A DNA stretch of 64,000 nucleotides from Candidatus Oscillochloris fontis (GCF_004138135.1 NZ_RYFD01000020.1:1-64000), one strand, 5' to 3'; positions 43,960 to 53,442 are shown, counted from the stretch's first letter. The notes: a model not told the origin generated them from the sequence alone. Made by a program: numbers and translations.

Positions 43960-44253
43960 TCACCGCGCAACCAGTGGCAAAAAGTTCCGATACACGCCAC
44001 TCTTGCCTGCCCAGAACCCACCCACCACCTGGAAATCACCGCCACTACTCGCGAACGTACTGGCATCCGGCTGGCCGATGGTGCCCACCAGCGTATACTG
44101 GCCGCCCGTACTCGCCCCGCCGCCCCCATCGGACGACCAGCGTACCAGGGTGAAGTCGCCCCCAGCCGATGCCGCGAGCGCCCCGGCGAACAAGACCAGC
44201 ACCAGTATGGCAGCGACGAGCCAGTGGCGCAGTGGAAGATAAAGATGCTGCAT
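43960..44253 (-). CDS. Small secreted Gly-rich protein
   Basis: A 97-residue protein with an N-terminal signal peptide (WLVAAILVLVLFAGALAASA) and a Gly/Ser-rich mature part containing SSGGDFQVVGGFW and GGQYTLVGTIGQPD, ending in NFLPLVAR. Short proteins of this type follow secreted repeat proteins in Chloroflexi as I recall; their function is unknown. AGGAGGGA precedes the ATG. It is separated from the upstream beta-helix gene by 9 bases and so is part of the same operon. Confidence 0.78.
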   Translation of the reverse strand: MQHLYLPLRHWLVAAILVLVLFAGALAASAGGDFTLVRWSSDGGGGASTGGQYTLVGTIGQPDASTFASSGGDFQVVGGFWAGKSGVYRNFLPLVAR

Positions 44254-44262
44254 ACTTCCCTC

Positions 44263-46278
44263 CTATGGGCACGTCACCGATGCAAAGTTCACATTATAGT
44301 TGCCAATGCAGGTCATACCTGTAGAGAGCGGACCATTCAGCATGCTATATGCGACTTTCGCTGTGCTGTTGTCGTTATACACGCTATTCGTACTCCCAGT
44401 GATTGCTGAGTCGCGGATTGTAGGGGAGGCGGAGAAGTTGTTCTGGATGCCGTAGCTATATGTTCCCCCAGAGGCCGTAACGGTCACGTTGGTGATCGTG
44501 GGAGAAGAGTCGAATATGTTGAAAATGCCGTAGTTATTTGTACCCCCAGAGGCGGTGACGGTCACGTTGCTGATGGTGGGAGAGGCGTTGGTGTTGGAGA
44601 TACCGTAGTTATTTGTACCCCCATACGCGGTGACGGTCACGTTGCTGATGGTGGGGGTGGAGTAGTAACTGACGATGCCGTAGCTATTTATTTCCCCAGA
44701 TGCCGCGACGGTCACGTTGCTGATGGTGGGAGAGGCGGCGTAGTTGAAGATGCCGACACTCACGCTACCTGAGGGGATCGTGATGGTTACATTACTGATG
44801 GTAGGGGAGGATGAGGATATATTGTGGATTCCGTAGTTGAAATTTCCCCCAGAGACCGTAACGGTCACGTTGCTGATGGTAGGGGCAACGGAGTTGTTAT
44901 GAATTCCGACTGCATACGCTGTCCCCGCCCCAGCAATACTCTCGACGCTGAGGTGGCGCAGTGTGGCATTATTCGCTCCCTCCAACGTAGCGCTTCCGCT
45001 TTCAGATAAAGGATTTGTACTCCCACCACTCCAACGAATAATCGTCGCCCCCTCCCCAGCCCCCTCGATGGTCACGTAGGCTTTCATCGTCACCCGTTCT
45101 TCATACACCCCCGGTGCAACGTAGACCAGGTAGGGCTTGCCGACACCCGCATCGGTAATACTGTCGAGCGCGGCCTGAATGCTGGTGTAGTCGCCGCCGC
45201 TCTGGGCCACGACAATCACCTGGGCGTAGTGAACATTGAAGGTGGTGCCGTTTAGGGTCATGCCAACCCCGGCACTGTAGGTAGTGTCGTTGTCCCCATC
45301 GGCGAGATCGGTGGGCACGCCGGTCAGATTGGCCCATGGAATGGTGGTGGTGTCTTGGTCGCCATCATCCAACCCGGCAGGACGATTGCTAATGTCACCC
45401 CAACTGACGCTGGTCATCCCAACGTTGTCTCCATCGGCGAGATCGGTGGGCACGCCGGTCAGATTGGCCCATGGGATGGTGGTGGTGTCTTGGTCTCCAT
45501 CAGCAAGATCAGTGGGGATATTGGTAATGTCACTCCAACTGACACTGGTCATCCCAACGTTGTCCCCATCGGCGAGATCGGTGGGCACGCCGGTCAGATT
45601 GGCCCATGGGATGGTGGTGGTGTCTTGGTCGCCATCGGCAAGATCAGTGGGGATATTGGTAATGTCACTCCAACTGACACTGGTCATCCCAACGTTATCC
45701 CCATCAGCGAGATCGGTGGGCACGTCGGTCAGATTGGCCCATGGGATGGTGGTGGTGTCTTGGTCGCCATCATCCAACCCGGCAGGACGATTGCTAATGT
45801 CACCCCAACTGACGCTGGTCATCCCAACGTTGTCCCCATCGGCGAGATCGGCGGGCACCCCCGATACCCCACTCCACGGCACACTCGCCGCGTAGAGCGC
45901 GGCGGGCGCGGGCGTGATCGGCTGGCGTGGGCTGAGGGTGGTCGTACCGACCTGGATCTCCAAGTACCGGGCATCCGTGAACGCGCCGGGTCCAAAATCG
46001 AGTTGTACCGTGAAGATACCCTGGCTCACCGCAACCCCGGTGAGCGCCACGGCACCCCCGATCTGCTTGCCATCACTCAGCGCATCATAGAGCCGAAAGG
46101 TGAGGTCGTAGCTGCCATCCGTCGGTTGACCCGCATCCAACAACTGGCCCTGGTAGGTAAAGGCGCTCGGCAGGGCCGTGGGGGTGGCGTTGGGCTGCGG
46201 GCGGGCGAGCACCTGGCTGACTCCAAATAAGAGCACCATGACGAGGAGTGTGGGGATGTGCGGGATGAACTTGCGCAT
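44263..46278 (-). CDS. Secreted repeat protein with parallel beta-helix domain
   Basis: A 671-residue exported protein. A signal peptide (TLLVMVLLFGVSQVLA) is followed by a beta-sandwich-like region (SAFTYQGQLLDAGQPTDGSY) common in Chloroflexi surface proteins. Four 45-residue repeats come next, each holding LADGDNVGMTSVSW and DGDQDTTTIPWANL. The C-terminal half opens with a pectinesterase-like IQAALDSITDAG and VAPGVYEERV, followed by about nine rungs of SPTISNVTVTASGG type forming a right-handed beta-helix. No catalytic motif is evident, so adhesion or surface-layer roles are more likely than enzymatic ones. The start at 46278 was chosen because it begins the signal peptide. Confidence 0.87.
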   Translation of the reverse strand: MRKFIPHIPTLLVMVLLFGVSQVLARPQPNATPTALPSAFTYQGQLLDAGQPTDGSYDLTFRLYDALSDGKQIGGAVALTGVAVSQGIFTVQLDFGPGAFTDARYLEIQVGTTTLSPRQPITPAPAALYAASVPWSGVSGVPADLADGDNVGMTSVSWGDISNRPAGLDDGDQDTTTIPWANLTDVPTDLADGDNVGMTSVSWSDITNIPTDLADGDQDTTTIPWANLTGVPTDLADGDNVGMTSVSWSDITNIPTDLADGDQDTTTIPWANLTGVPTDLADGDNVGMTSVSWGDISNRPAGLDDGDQDTTTIPWANLTGVPTDLADGDNDTTYSAGVGMTLNGTTFNVHYAQVIVVAQSGGDYTSIQAALDSITDAGVGKPYLVYVAPGVYEERVTMKAYVTIEGAGEGATIIRWSGGSTNPLSESGSATLEGANNATLRHLSVESIAGAGTAYAVGIHNNSVAPTISNVTVTVSGGNFNYGIHNISSSSPTISNVTITIPSGSVSVGIFNYAASPTISNVTVAASGEINSYGIVSYYSTPTISNVTVTAYGGTNNYGISNTNASPTISNVTVTASGGTNNYGIFNIFDSSPTITNVTVTASGGTYSYGIQNNFSASPTIRDSAITGSTNSVYNDNSTAKVAYSMLNGPLSTGMTCIGNYNVNFASVTCP
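45290..45860. repeat. 135-bp coding tandem repeat (four units)
   Basis: Identical landmarks (AGATTGGCCC) recur at 45326, 45461, 45596 and 45731, exactly 135 bases apart. The units differ by only a few bases and lie inside the secreted beta-helix protein gene. Confidence 0.95.
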
Positions 46279-46540
46279 ACGCCGATCCTTGTGTAGAAGG
46301 GAGATAAATGCTTGTATGGTATCACAGCACAATAACCAATCATACTTTTTTTACAGATTCATATTTAGATGTAAATCTGCAAAATTTTATACGCGCTCGC
46401 CTACGCCCCAAATTCCTGTTTTTCCAAAAACAGATTTGCGAGGGCGGCGCATCTGCCCCCGAACCTCCACCGGATTGGCTTCCTGCCTATGCTACAATAC
46501 CAGACATGGGATGATACCGAAGTGAGGAGAGCGATCCCCT
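46279..46540. other. Intergenic region before pgk, with repeat fragment and -10 element
   Basis: This AT-rich gap lies between divergent genes. It holds a fragment of the composite stem-loop family at 46434-46475 (GAGGGCGG...CCCCCGAACCTCCACC) and TACAAT at 46493-46498, the probable -10 of pgk. I see no gene. Confidence 0.55.
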
Positions 46541-47743
46541 ATGGCAAAGAAGACTATTCGCGATGTCGCGTGGGCTGGTAAACGGGCGTTGGTGCGGGTT
46601 GATTTTAACGTTCCCCAGGATGAGCATGGCGCGATCACCGACGACACCCGTATTCGTGCGGCCCTCCCAACTATCCGCTATCTTTTGGAAGAAGGCGCCA
46701 GCGTGGTGCTGATGTCGCACTTGGGCCGCCCGAAGGGCAAGATCAACCCCAAGTACAGTATGCGCCCGGTGGTCGAGCGGCTCTTCGAGTTGCTGCCCGA
46801 AGCTACCGAGGTCAAGAAGACCGAGGCGATCACCGGCCCCGCCGCTGAGGCGGCGGCTGCCTCGCTGCGCCCTGGCCAAGTGTTGATGTTGGAGAATACC
46901 CGCTTCGATCCGCGTGAAGAGAAGAACGACCCCGACATGGCCGCTGAACTGGCGCGCCTCGGCGACATCTTCATTAACGATGCCTTCGGCGCGGCCCACC
47001 GCGCTAACGCCAGCACCGAGGGGGTCGCGCACCACCTGGAGGGTGTGGCGGGCTTCCTGCTCGAAAAGGAACTGGCCTTCATCGGCGGGGCTTTGGAGAA
47101 CCCAGAGCGCCCCTTTGTCACCATCATCGGTGGGGCCAAGATTAGCGACAAGATCGGCGTGATCGAGAATCTGCTCGGCAAGGTCAATACGCTGCTGATC
47201 GGTGGCGGGATGGCCAACACCTTCCTGATGGCCCAGGGCAAGTCGTTGGGCACGTCGCTGGTTGAGCCGGATAGCCTCGATCTGGCCCGCGATCTAATGG
47301 CCAAGGCCGAAACCGCAGGCACACGCCTGATGTTGCCGGTGGATGCCGTGCTGGCCGATGCCTTCAGCGCCAGCGCCAATACCCAAGTCGTGCCGGTAGA
47401 CGCCATTCCCGACGGCTGGCAGATGCTCGACATTGGCCCCGAGTCGGCTAAGCTCTATGCCGCCGAGGTTGTGGCCGCCAAGACCGTGATCTGGAACGGG
47501 CCGATGGGGGTCTTCGAGATGGCTCCGTTTGCCCAGGGCACCTTCGCGGTGGCCCAGGCCATGGCCGATGCCTCTGCCCACGGCGCAATCACGATCATCG
47601 GCGGCGGTGACTCGGTGGCCGCTATTGAGCAGGCCGGGTTTGCCGACAAGATGTCGCACGTCTCCACCGGCGGCGGGGCTTCGCTCGAACTGCTCGAAGG
47701 CAAGGTGCTCCCCGGCGTGGCCGCACTGGCGGATCGGGCGTAA
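46541..47743 (+). CDS. pgk: Phosphoglycerate kinase
   Basis: A 400-residue glycolytic enzyme converting 1,3-bisphosphoglycerate and ADP to 3-phosphoglycerate and ATP. Landmarks: [59 protein letters not shown], the hinge WNGPMGVFE and the C-terminal [13 protein letters not shown] with [13 protein letters not shown]. The length is standard. GTGAGGAGAG lies upstream of the ATG. Usually gap precedes pgk in bacteria; here neither gap nor tpi is adjacent. The gene ends just before a five-unit palindrome array. Confidence 0.98.
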   Translation: MAKKTIRDVAWAGKRALVRVDFNVPQDEHGAITDDTRIRAALPTIRYLLEEGASVVLMSHLGRPKGKINPKYSMRPVVERLFELLPEATEVKKTEAITGPAAEAAAASLRPGQVLMLENTRFDPREEKNDPDMAAELARLGDIFINDAFGAAHRANASTEGVAHHLEGVAGFLLEKELAFIGGALENPERPFVTIIGGAKISDKIGVIENLLGKVNTLLIGGGMANTFLMAQGKSLGTSLVEPDSLDLARDLMAKAETAGTRLMLPVDAVLADAFSASANTQVVPVDAIPDGWQMLDIGPESAKLYAAEVVAAKTVIWNGPMGVFEMAPFAQGTFAVAQAMADASAHGAITIIGGGDSVAAIEQAGFADKMSHVSTGGGASLELLEGKVLPGVAALADRA

Positions 47744-47753
47744 TCGGGTACAC

Positions 47754-47900
47754 GTAGAGACGCAACATCTTGCGTCTCGTGGGCGTGAGACGCAACATCT
47801 TGCGTCTCGTGGGCGTGAGACGCAACATCTTGCGTCTCGTGGGCGTGAGACGCAACATCTTGCGTCTCGTGGGCGTGAGACGCAACATCTTGCGTCTCTA
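47754..47900. repeat. Array of five TAGAGACGCAA-family palindromes, 30-bp period
   Basis: GAGACGCAACATCTTGCGTCTC occurs five times in the 30-base repeat that adds GTGGGCGT between copies. The last copy provides the TAG stop (47900-47898, minus strand) of the MazG-like gene. The linkers are identical, so this is not a CRISPR. Confidence 0.95.
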
Positions 47901-48203
47901 CACCCACTCCCGCCCGTAATTCACCTGCAACTTCTCCAGAATCGCCTGCTCCAGATCAATCTCCAACAAATAGGCCAATTGAAACAGGTAGTTGGCCACA
48001 TCCGCCAACTCCCCGGCGATGGCCTGCGGGTCTTTCGGTGCATCCCCAAACTGAAAGTGCTCCAGGATCTCCGCCGCCTCGACCGCCACCGAAACCGCAA
48101 TATTACGCGGCGTCTGCGGGTAACGGCTGCCCTCCGCATACCAACCCTTGTCGGTCACAAACTGGTTGATCACAGCGGTCAGTTGCTGGATGTCCATACT
48201 CAT
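47898..48203 (-). CDS. MazG-like nucleotide pyrophosphohydrolase
   Basis: A 101-residue all-alpha NTP pyrophosphatase of the short MazG/iMazG type, which removes pyrophosphate from (often non-canonical) nucleoside triphosphates. The metal motif shows as [11 protein letters not shown] followed by [16 protein letters not shown], giving the Exx(E)...(E)xxD pattern. The start overlaps the stop of the upstream nitronate-monooxygenase-like gene (ATGA). The C-terminus falls within the palindrome array and may have been trimmed by it. Confidence 0.88.
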   Translation of the reverse strand: MSMDIQQLTAVINQFVTDKGWYAEGSRYPQTPRNIAVSVAVEAAEILEHFQFGDAPKDPQAIAGELADVANYLFQLAYLLEIDLEQAILEKLQVNYGREWV

Positions 48204-49753
48204 ACTACATCCCCCAGAATATCCGCCACTGCATCATGCGCCCAGTAGCGCATCTGGCCATTCCGCGACAACCGCCGCACCCCGTCCAGATGATCGCCCA
48301 AAGTGACGACCGCAGGCTCCTCGAATACCCCACCTGCCATGGGTTTGACTTGCCCCAGGCCCACACAGGCCAGCAGGCCATTACACAGACAGCGCCGCTC
48401 TTCGGTGTTGCGCGCCAGCCCGCGTTTGCTCACATAGCCCGCGACTGGCCCGGCGGCGCAGCGCTGGAAGATCGTGCGTGTCCCCGATCCATCGGGGGCG
48501 CTCAGGCCGATCTGTTGCAGTAACCCGATGTCGCAGATGCGTGGGCGATGCGCAAAGACCTCTTCGTCGGATAGGGTGCCCGCGATCTGGGCCACTTTGA
48601 AGGCGAAGCCAGTGGGTGAGACCAGCGTGGTGCGTACCAGTTGGCTATCGTCCATCCCGGCGCGCAGCGCATCCATGAGCGCCGTGCGGTACTCCGGGCG
48701 CAGCCCTGACTCCTCGCACAACGCGAAGATCGATCCCGCCTGAATCCCCACCGCCCCAGTCGCCTGTGCCGCCCGCAGTTGGTCGTGGTTGCCATAGCCA
48801 CCCGCCAACCAGAAGGGCAGCCCGATTTCGCGCAACACAGCGAGATCAGCGATGTCGTCGGGGCCATAGATCGGCTGACCGATCTCGTCGCGGTGCAGCG
48901 GGCCAGTCGGGTTTGCGTTGTGGCCCCCGGCGGTGTGGTTCTCGATGATCATGCCGTCAGGTGGCTCGGTACCACTTGCCGCTAACGCCTGGGCCAAGTC
49001 GTGGCGCGTGACGATAGCAAGGAACGCTGGGCGCTTCAGCGGGCGCTGGGCCAGCGCCCCCCCACACACCTGGCGCGGGTCGAAGGGCAGGCTGAAGTGT
49101 TCGCCACTGCCCTGGTAGAGCACCGCCAACTCGCGGCTCACCGGCTCGTGCTGCGCGAGGCGGCTACAGATCGCCGGTAGCCCTTCGGGGTTTCCCGCCC
49201 CCACCACGATCCCGTCCACCTCGGCCAACATCGCCCCGTACATAATGTAGAGCAGCGGCAATTCAACTTTGTTAAGAAAATTGATCAGGATCGTCCCCTG
49301 GTGGCCCTGCTTGGCCAACCAGACCTCAACAAAGCCGGTGGCGATCTGCAACTCGATGATCTCTGGGTCAATCACGAGCGGGATGATCGTATTCTCGCCG
49401 CTCGTTGCGGGAATCTGGGTACTCCCATTCTCCGTGCGCACGTTGATAATTGGCGCGGGGGCAAAGCGTGCATCGGCGGCCTTCCCACCTTCAATGAAAT
49501 AGCGCTCCAAAATCCGCTGCCCCATAGTGACCCCAAACTGGGCATCGAGGGCCGCCAACCCGCGCCGGATATGCCCGCCCGGATCACCAAGCTGGAGGAG
49601 CCGCACATACACAATATCGAGCGCCGTACCCGATACCGTCCCCGCCGTTACCTCCTCGCGGGCCATCGCGACGGCTCGCGCCAGTCGCCAATTGGAAACA
49701 TACACACCCATCCCACCCTGAATGAGTTGCACCTGCCTGAGATGATCAATCAT
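48200..49753 (-). CDS. Nitronate monooxygenase / PfaD-like flavin barrel protein
   Basis: A 517-residue FMN-binding TIM-barrel protein related to 2-nitropropane dioxygenase and to PfaD-type enoyl reductases. Seen: IQGGMGVYVSNWRLARAVA, ENHTAGGHN (the His-containing flavin loop), LAGGYGNHDQLRAAQATGA and VGIQAGSIFALC, plus extra N- and C-terminal parts that make it longer than the usual 320-370 residues. A Cys-containing C-terminal segment (RRCLCNGLLACVGLG) is notable. The reaction is not certain. It is followed by an overlapping MazG-like gene. Confidence 0.83.
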   Translation of the reverse strand: MIDHLRQVQLIQGGMGVYVSNWRLARAVAMAREEVTAGTVSGTALDIVYVRLLQLGDPGGHIRRGLAALDAQFGVTMGQRILERYFIEGGKAADARFAPAPIINVRTENGSTQIPATSGENTIIPLVIDPEIIELQIATGFVEVWLAKQGHQGTILINFLNKVELPLLYIMYGAMLAEVDGIVVGAGNPEGLPAICSRLAQHEPVSRELAVLYQGSGEHFSLPFDPRQVCGGALAQRPLKRPAFLAIVTRHDLAQALAASGTEPPDGMIIENHTAGGHNANPTGPLHRDEIGQPIYGPDDIADLAVLREIGLPFWLAGGYGNHDQLRAAQATGAVGIQAGSIFALCEESGLRPEYRTALMDALRAGMDDSQLVRTTLVSPTGFAFKVAQIAGTLSDEEVFAHRPRICDIGLLQQIGLSAPDGSGTRTIFQRCAAGPVAGYVSKRGLARNTEERRCLCNGLLACVGLGQVKPMAGGVFEEPAVVTLGDHLDGVRRLSRNGQMRYWAHDAVADILGDVV

Positions 49754-49768
49754 AGGTCCACTCCATGC

Positions 49769-50983
49769 TCAAATGAGCAGCATCGTCACCATGAGGCTCA
49801 AAATTGTCACCGGCATGCCGACGCGCACATAGTCAAAAAAGGTAATTCGGACGCCCCAGCGCCCGGCAAGTTCGGCCATAATCAGATTGGCCACCGAACC
49901 GAGCAGGGTCAGATTTCCCGCCAGAGTGGCTGTTGCGGCCAACATGAACCACGCCCGTTGGGTTTCGGCAAAGGCGGGCACCAACCCTTGCAGGAGTAAG
50001 ACCGCTGGCACATTGCTGATCAGGTTGGAGAGTACCACCGTCACCAACCCGAAAGGAATCAGACCCGCTTGGGCCAGCGGGGCCAGTATCTCAAACAGAC
50101 GCTCACTCAGTTGTTGGGTCTCCAGTGCATGCGTCACCACAAAGAGCGCGGCAAAGAAGAGCAGGAGTGTCCAGTCAATACTCTTCCAGACTCGATCCGG
50201 GCGCAGGCGTCGTGTTGTCATCAGGGTTGCGGCGGCCAACAATGCCGCCAGTGGGATCGGTACCCCCAGGAGAAAGAGCAGCAACATTGCGCTGATGACC
50301 AGCATACTCTTCCTCAGCAGTGGGCGCAAGGTCGCGGTACGCACCATATCGGGCACCCTGAAGGCCGGGCCGCGCATCTCCTCGCGGTAGACCAGCACAA
50401 TCACCAGCCAGCAGATGCCCAGACTGAGCAGCGCGGGTAGGCCGAGGTGCTGTACGAACTCGACATACCTGATATGTGAAAGACCCCCAATGATAATATT
50501 CTGCGGATTACCGGTAATCGTTGCCATTGAGCCAACATTTGCGGCGGTTGCCAGCCCCAACAGGTAGGGCAAGGGGCTGCGTTTAAGAGCGCGAGTCGTA
50601 TCCAAAATGATCGGCGTCAGCATCAGGACAATCGTATCATTCAGAAAGAGCGCCGAGAGCACCCCAGAGGCGAGAATGATCAGTGCCAGCAGCGTGCGCG
50701 GGCCACGCGCTGTGCGCACGACATGGCGTGTTACCACCCCGAAAAACCCAGCCAGATAGAGATTACTATTGATGACCATCATACTGAAGAGTAGGATGAT
50801 CGTACCTATATCAACTCCGGCATACGCCTCCTCTAGGCTCAACGCCCCGATGCCCAACAGCAACGTCGCCCCGATCAGGGTAATCCCCGTGCGATCCGCC
50901 CGCAACCATGGCCAACGCCCCACTGCAATCCCACCAATGGTGACGGCAACGATCAGCAAGGTGGCCCACTCACGCCATTCCAT
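49769..50983 (-). CDS. ArsB/NhaD/CitMHS-superfamily ion transporter
   Basis: A 404-residue membrane protein with about 11 helices. It belongs to the ion-transporter superfamily that includes ArsB, NhaD and SLC13-like carriers, recognised by the paired re-entrant motifs ITGNPQNIIIG (about 158-168) and GNLTLLGSVANLI near the C-terminus. FLNDTIVLMLTPI is also typical. The substrate could be Na+/H+, arsenite or a dicarboxylate; the sequence does not decide. It lies 15 bases upstream of the nitronate-monooxygenase-like gene on the same strand, so the two could be co-transcribed. Confidence 0.9.
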   Translation of the reverse strand: MEWREWATLLIVAVTIGGIAVGRWPWLRADRTGITLIGATLLLGIGALSLEEAYAGVDIGTIILLFSMMVINSNLYLAGFFGVVTRHVVRTARGPRTLLALIILASGVLSALFLNDTIVLMLTPIILDTTRALKRSPLPYLLGLATAANVGSMATITGNPQNIIIGGLSHIRYVEFVQHLGLPALLSLGICWLVIVLVYREEMRGPAFRVPDMVRTATLRPLLRKSMLVISAMLLLFLLGVPIPLAALLAAATLMTTRRLRPDRVWKSIDWTLLLFFAALFVVTHALETQQLSERLFEILAPLAQAGLIPFGLVTVVLSNLISNVPAVLLLQGLVPAFAETQRAWFMLAATATLAGNLTLLGSVANLIMAELAGRWGVRITFFDYVRVGMPVTILSLMVTMLLI

Positions 50984-51283
50984 CAGCTACCCCAACATGT
51001 GCCATAACTTCTCTATCTCTATCATAGCAGGATTATTCTGGCATGGGTAATACTGCTACGCTTGGCTTCGACAGGCTCAGCCAACGCCAGCGGCGCGGTG
51101 GCTGAGCTTGTCGAAGCCACCACATGCTCACCCACCAACTTGCCGAGATCGTCAATCGCCACTATAGTGGTAGCGATAGCTGGGCCACCACCCAGCCCTA
51201 CGATCATGTTCTGTGGGCGGGGCCGCATAGGCTCACCCCTGATCAAATGGCCTGTGATAGGTATACACAAGGAGTTTTGGACC
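50984..51283. other. Intergenic region before efp with imperfect palindrome
   Basis: A palindrome (51064-51118) has GGCTTCGACAGGCTCAGCCA and TGGCTGAGCTTGTCGAAGCC arms; a single similar arm recurs at 56020-56043. The rest holds the efp leader with AAGGAG at 51269-51274. I see no gene. Confidence 0.65.
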
Positions 51284-51853
51284 ATGGCTTCGGGAACTAC
51301 GTCCGATCTGCGCACCGGGATTGTGCTGCGCTACAACAATGATTTGTATCAGGTGGTTGAATTCCAGCACGTTGCCCCCGGCAACTGGCGTGCCTTCGTG
51401 CGTATGAAACTCAAGAACCTGAACAATGGGAAGGTGATTGAGGATCGCGTGCGCGCCGGTTCGGACATCGAAATTGTGCGTATTGAGCGCCGCCCCATGC
51501 AGTTCCTCTACCGCGAAGGTGAAGATTTTATCTTCATGGATAACAACACCTTCGATCAGATCCAGGTCAGTTCGGCTGCGGTTGGCGACGGAGCGCGCTT
51601 CCTCAAAGAGAATGAGAACGCTGATCTTGTCTATGACTCTGATCGCGAAGTGCTGCTGGGGGTTGAGTTGCCCATCTTTGTCATGCTGGCTGTCACTGAG
51701 ACGACCATCGCGGTGCGCGGTGATACCGCTACCAATGTGACCAAGGCGGCTACATTGGAGACCGGCGCGGTCATTCAGGTGCCGGGCTTTGTCAATGAGG
51801 GTGATGTACTCAAGATTGATACGCGCACTGGCGATTATATTGAGCGTGTCTAG
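51284..51853 (+). CDS. efp: Elongation factor P with Asn at the modification site
   Basis: A 189-residue EF-P, which helps the ribosome through polyproline stretches. The KOW-like N-domain and two OB domains are complete, and the end YIERV is typical. The loop that carries the modified Lys34 or Arg32 in other bacteria reads APGNWRAF, with Asn34; the lysine of PGKG is absent. An arginine is present two positions later. AAGGAG supports the ATG at 51284. pepP-type M24 peptidase, a common neighbour, is 3 kb downstream. Confidence 0.97.
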   Translation: MASGTTSDLRTGIVLRYNNDLYQVVEFQHVAPGNWRAFVRMKLKNLNNGKVIEDRVRAGSDIEIVRIERRPMQFLYREGEDFIFMDNNTFDQIQVSSAAVGDGARFLKENENADLVYDSDREVLLGVELPIFVMLAVTETTIAVRGDTATNVTKAATLETGAVIQVPGFVNEGDVLKIDTRTGDYIERV

Positions 51854-51914
51854 TCGGAAGTAGGCGACGGTTTGGGGGGCAGGTTCTTCCTGCCTCCACA
51901 GAATGGAGGTCTCT

Positions 51915-53222
51915 ATGGCCCCCCGGACGATCAATCTGCCCCAACCCTACGAGTTGCTCCAACAACGTCTTGACCGGAATGTGACCGGTGCGCCCGACTC
52001 GCCCACCTTCCTGCGCATCTTGCAACTGCTCTTCTCGCCCGCCGAAGCCGATCTGGCCCGCCGTATCCCGACAACCTTCATCTCGCTGCGTAAATTGGCC
52101 CGCCGTACCGAGATCGCTGAGGATCGTCTGGGTGAGATGGTGGCGAGTATGGCCGAACGCGGTCTGCTCTTTGATATTGAGCATGATGGTCGTCGCTATA
52201 TTGCGCTGGCCCCGGTCGTGATCGGTTTCTTCGAGTTTACCTTTATGCGCGTGCGCGAAGATGCCCCCGTGGCTGAATTGGCGCAACTCTTTGATGAGTA
52301 CTTCTTCGAGCGTGAAGACTTCGCTCACGCGGTCTTTTCTGGTCAGACCCAGATCGGACGCGCACTGGTTCACGAAGAGGCGCTGCCGGTGGGCGATCAT
52401 GCCGAGATTCTGGATTGGGAACGCGCCTCGCACATTGTCGAACATGCTACCGAACACGCCGTTTCGCTGTGTGCCTGCCGCAACCATGCTCAGCATGCCG
52501 GCCATGCCTGCGATCACCCCATGCGTACATGCCTGAGCCTGAATATGGGCGCCCGCGTGCTGGTACGCCAAGGGATTGCCGAGTCCATCAGCCGCACCGA
52601 GGCCATGCAGATCCTCAACCAGTCCAAGGCGGCGGGCCTCGTCCAGACCGGCGATAACGTGCAGCGCAATGTCAGCTACATCTGCAACTGCTGTAGCTGC
52701 TCGTGTGGGATGCTCAATGCCATCCGGCGCTTCGATCTGCGTAAGGCGATTGTTACCTCCAACTGGATTGCTATGATTGACCCCCAACTCTGCCGGGGGT
52801 GTGGGCGCTGCATTAAGGTATGCCCGGTTAATGCCCTTCAGATCAACCAGAGCGAACTGGATGGCCGCAGACGCAAGTGGGTCGTGCGCGATGCCGATCT
52901 CTGCCTGGGTTGTGGCGTTTGTTATGCTGCATGCACTCACGGTGCCCTCACCATGCAGCCCCGCGAGCGGCGCGTCTTCACGCCCGAAACCACCTTTGAA
53001 CGCATCGTGGCCATGGCGATAGAGCGCGGCAAACTGGGCGATCTGCTGCTCGATAACCTGGAAGGTTGGGGCTACGAGGCACTCGCCCGCGTCCTTCAGG
53101 TACTCGAACGCACCCCCATGACCACCGCGATCAATGCGATTACCCCGCTCAAATCCACCTTTCTCAACGCCATCGTGCGTGCGGCGCGCAAGGGTGGTGG
53201 CAAGGCCGCATCATTGGTATAG
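51915..53222 (+). CDS. Winged-helix and cysteine-rich 4Fe-4S ferredoxin-type protein
   Basis: A 435-residue iron-sulfur protein. Residues about 25-100 look like a winged-helix region (FISLRKLARRTEIAEDRLGE). A middle segment is rich in Cys and His: CACRNHAQHAGHACDHPMRTC (given here by its ends at about 183-204) and CNCCSCSCG (about 255-263). The C-terminal part has two ferredoxin motifs, CRGCGRCIKVCP and CLGCGVCYAACTHG. Such proteins act as electron carriers or reductase subunits; a partner is not evident. GGAGGT before the ATG at 51915 fixes the start, 62 bases after efp. Confidence 0.85.
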   Translation: MAPRTINLPQPYELLQQRLDRNVTGAPDSPTFLRILQLLFSPAEADLARRIPTTFISLRKLARRTEIAEDRLGEMVASMAERGLLFDIEHDGRRYIALAPVVIGFFEFTFMRVREDAPVAELAQLFDEYFFEREDFAHAVFSGQTQIGRALVHEEALPVGDHAEILDWERASHIVEHATEHAVSLCACRNHAQHAGHACDHPMRTCLSLNMGARVLVRQGIAESISRTEAMQILNQSKAAGLVQTGDNVQRNVSYICNCCSCSCGMLNAIRRFDLRKAIVTSNWIAMIDPQLCRGCGRCIKVCPVNALQINQSELDGRRRKWVVRDADLCLGCGVCYAACTHGALTMQPRERRVFTPETTFERIVAMAIERGKLGDLLLDNLEGWGYEALARVLQVLERTPMTTAINAITPLKSTFLNAIVRAARKGGGKAASLV

Positions 53223-53442
53223 ATGATCTTCGCCTCCGGCGGTGGAGGTTCGGGGGCAGCTTCGCCGCCAACATACGAGAAAAAAGCGGGTTTGGGGCGC
53301 AGCCCCAAGCGTGGTTTTTAGGGCGGTAGCCCTAAAGTTCATGTCTATGGGCGGCTTGCCGCCTCCGCAGATCGTTTTTGTTGTTGTTTGGCGGCGCAGC
53401 CGCCAAACAACAACAAAAACGAGGTTTGGGGCACAGCCCCAA
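53223..53442. repeat. Cluster of composite stem-loops (GGCGGC family)
   Basis: This gap contains several stems in a row: GGCAGCTTCGCCGCC near 53257, TTGGGGCGCAGCCCCAA near 53291, GGGCGGTAGCCCT near 53320, GGGCGGCTTGCCGCC near 53350, a long TTGTTGTTTGGCGGC/GCCGCCAAACAACAA stem centred near 53400, and TTGGGGCACAGCCCCAA near 53426. It is the largest copy of the family in the window. Confidence 0.85.
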
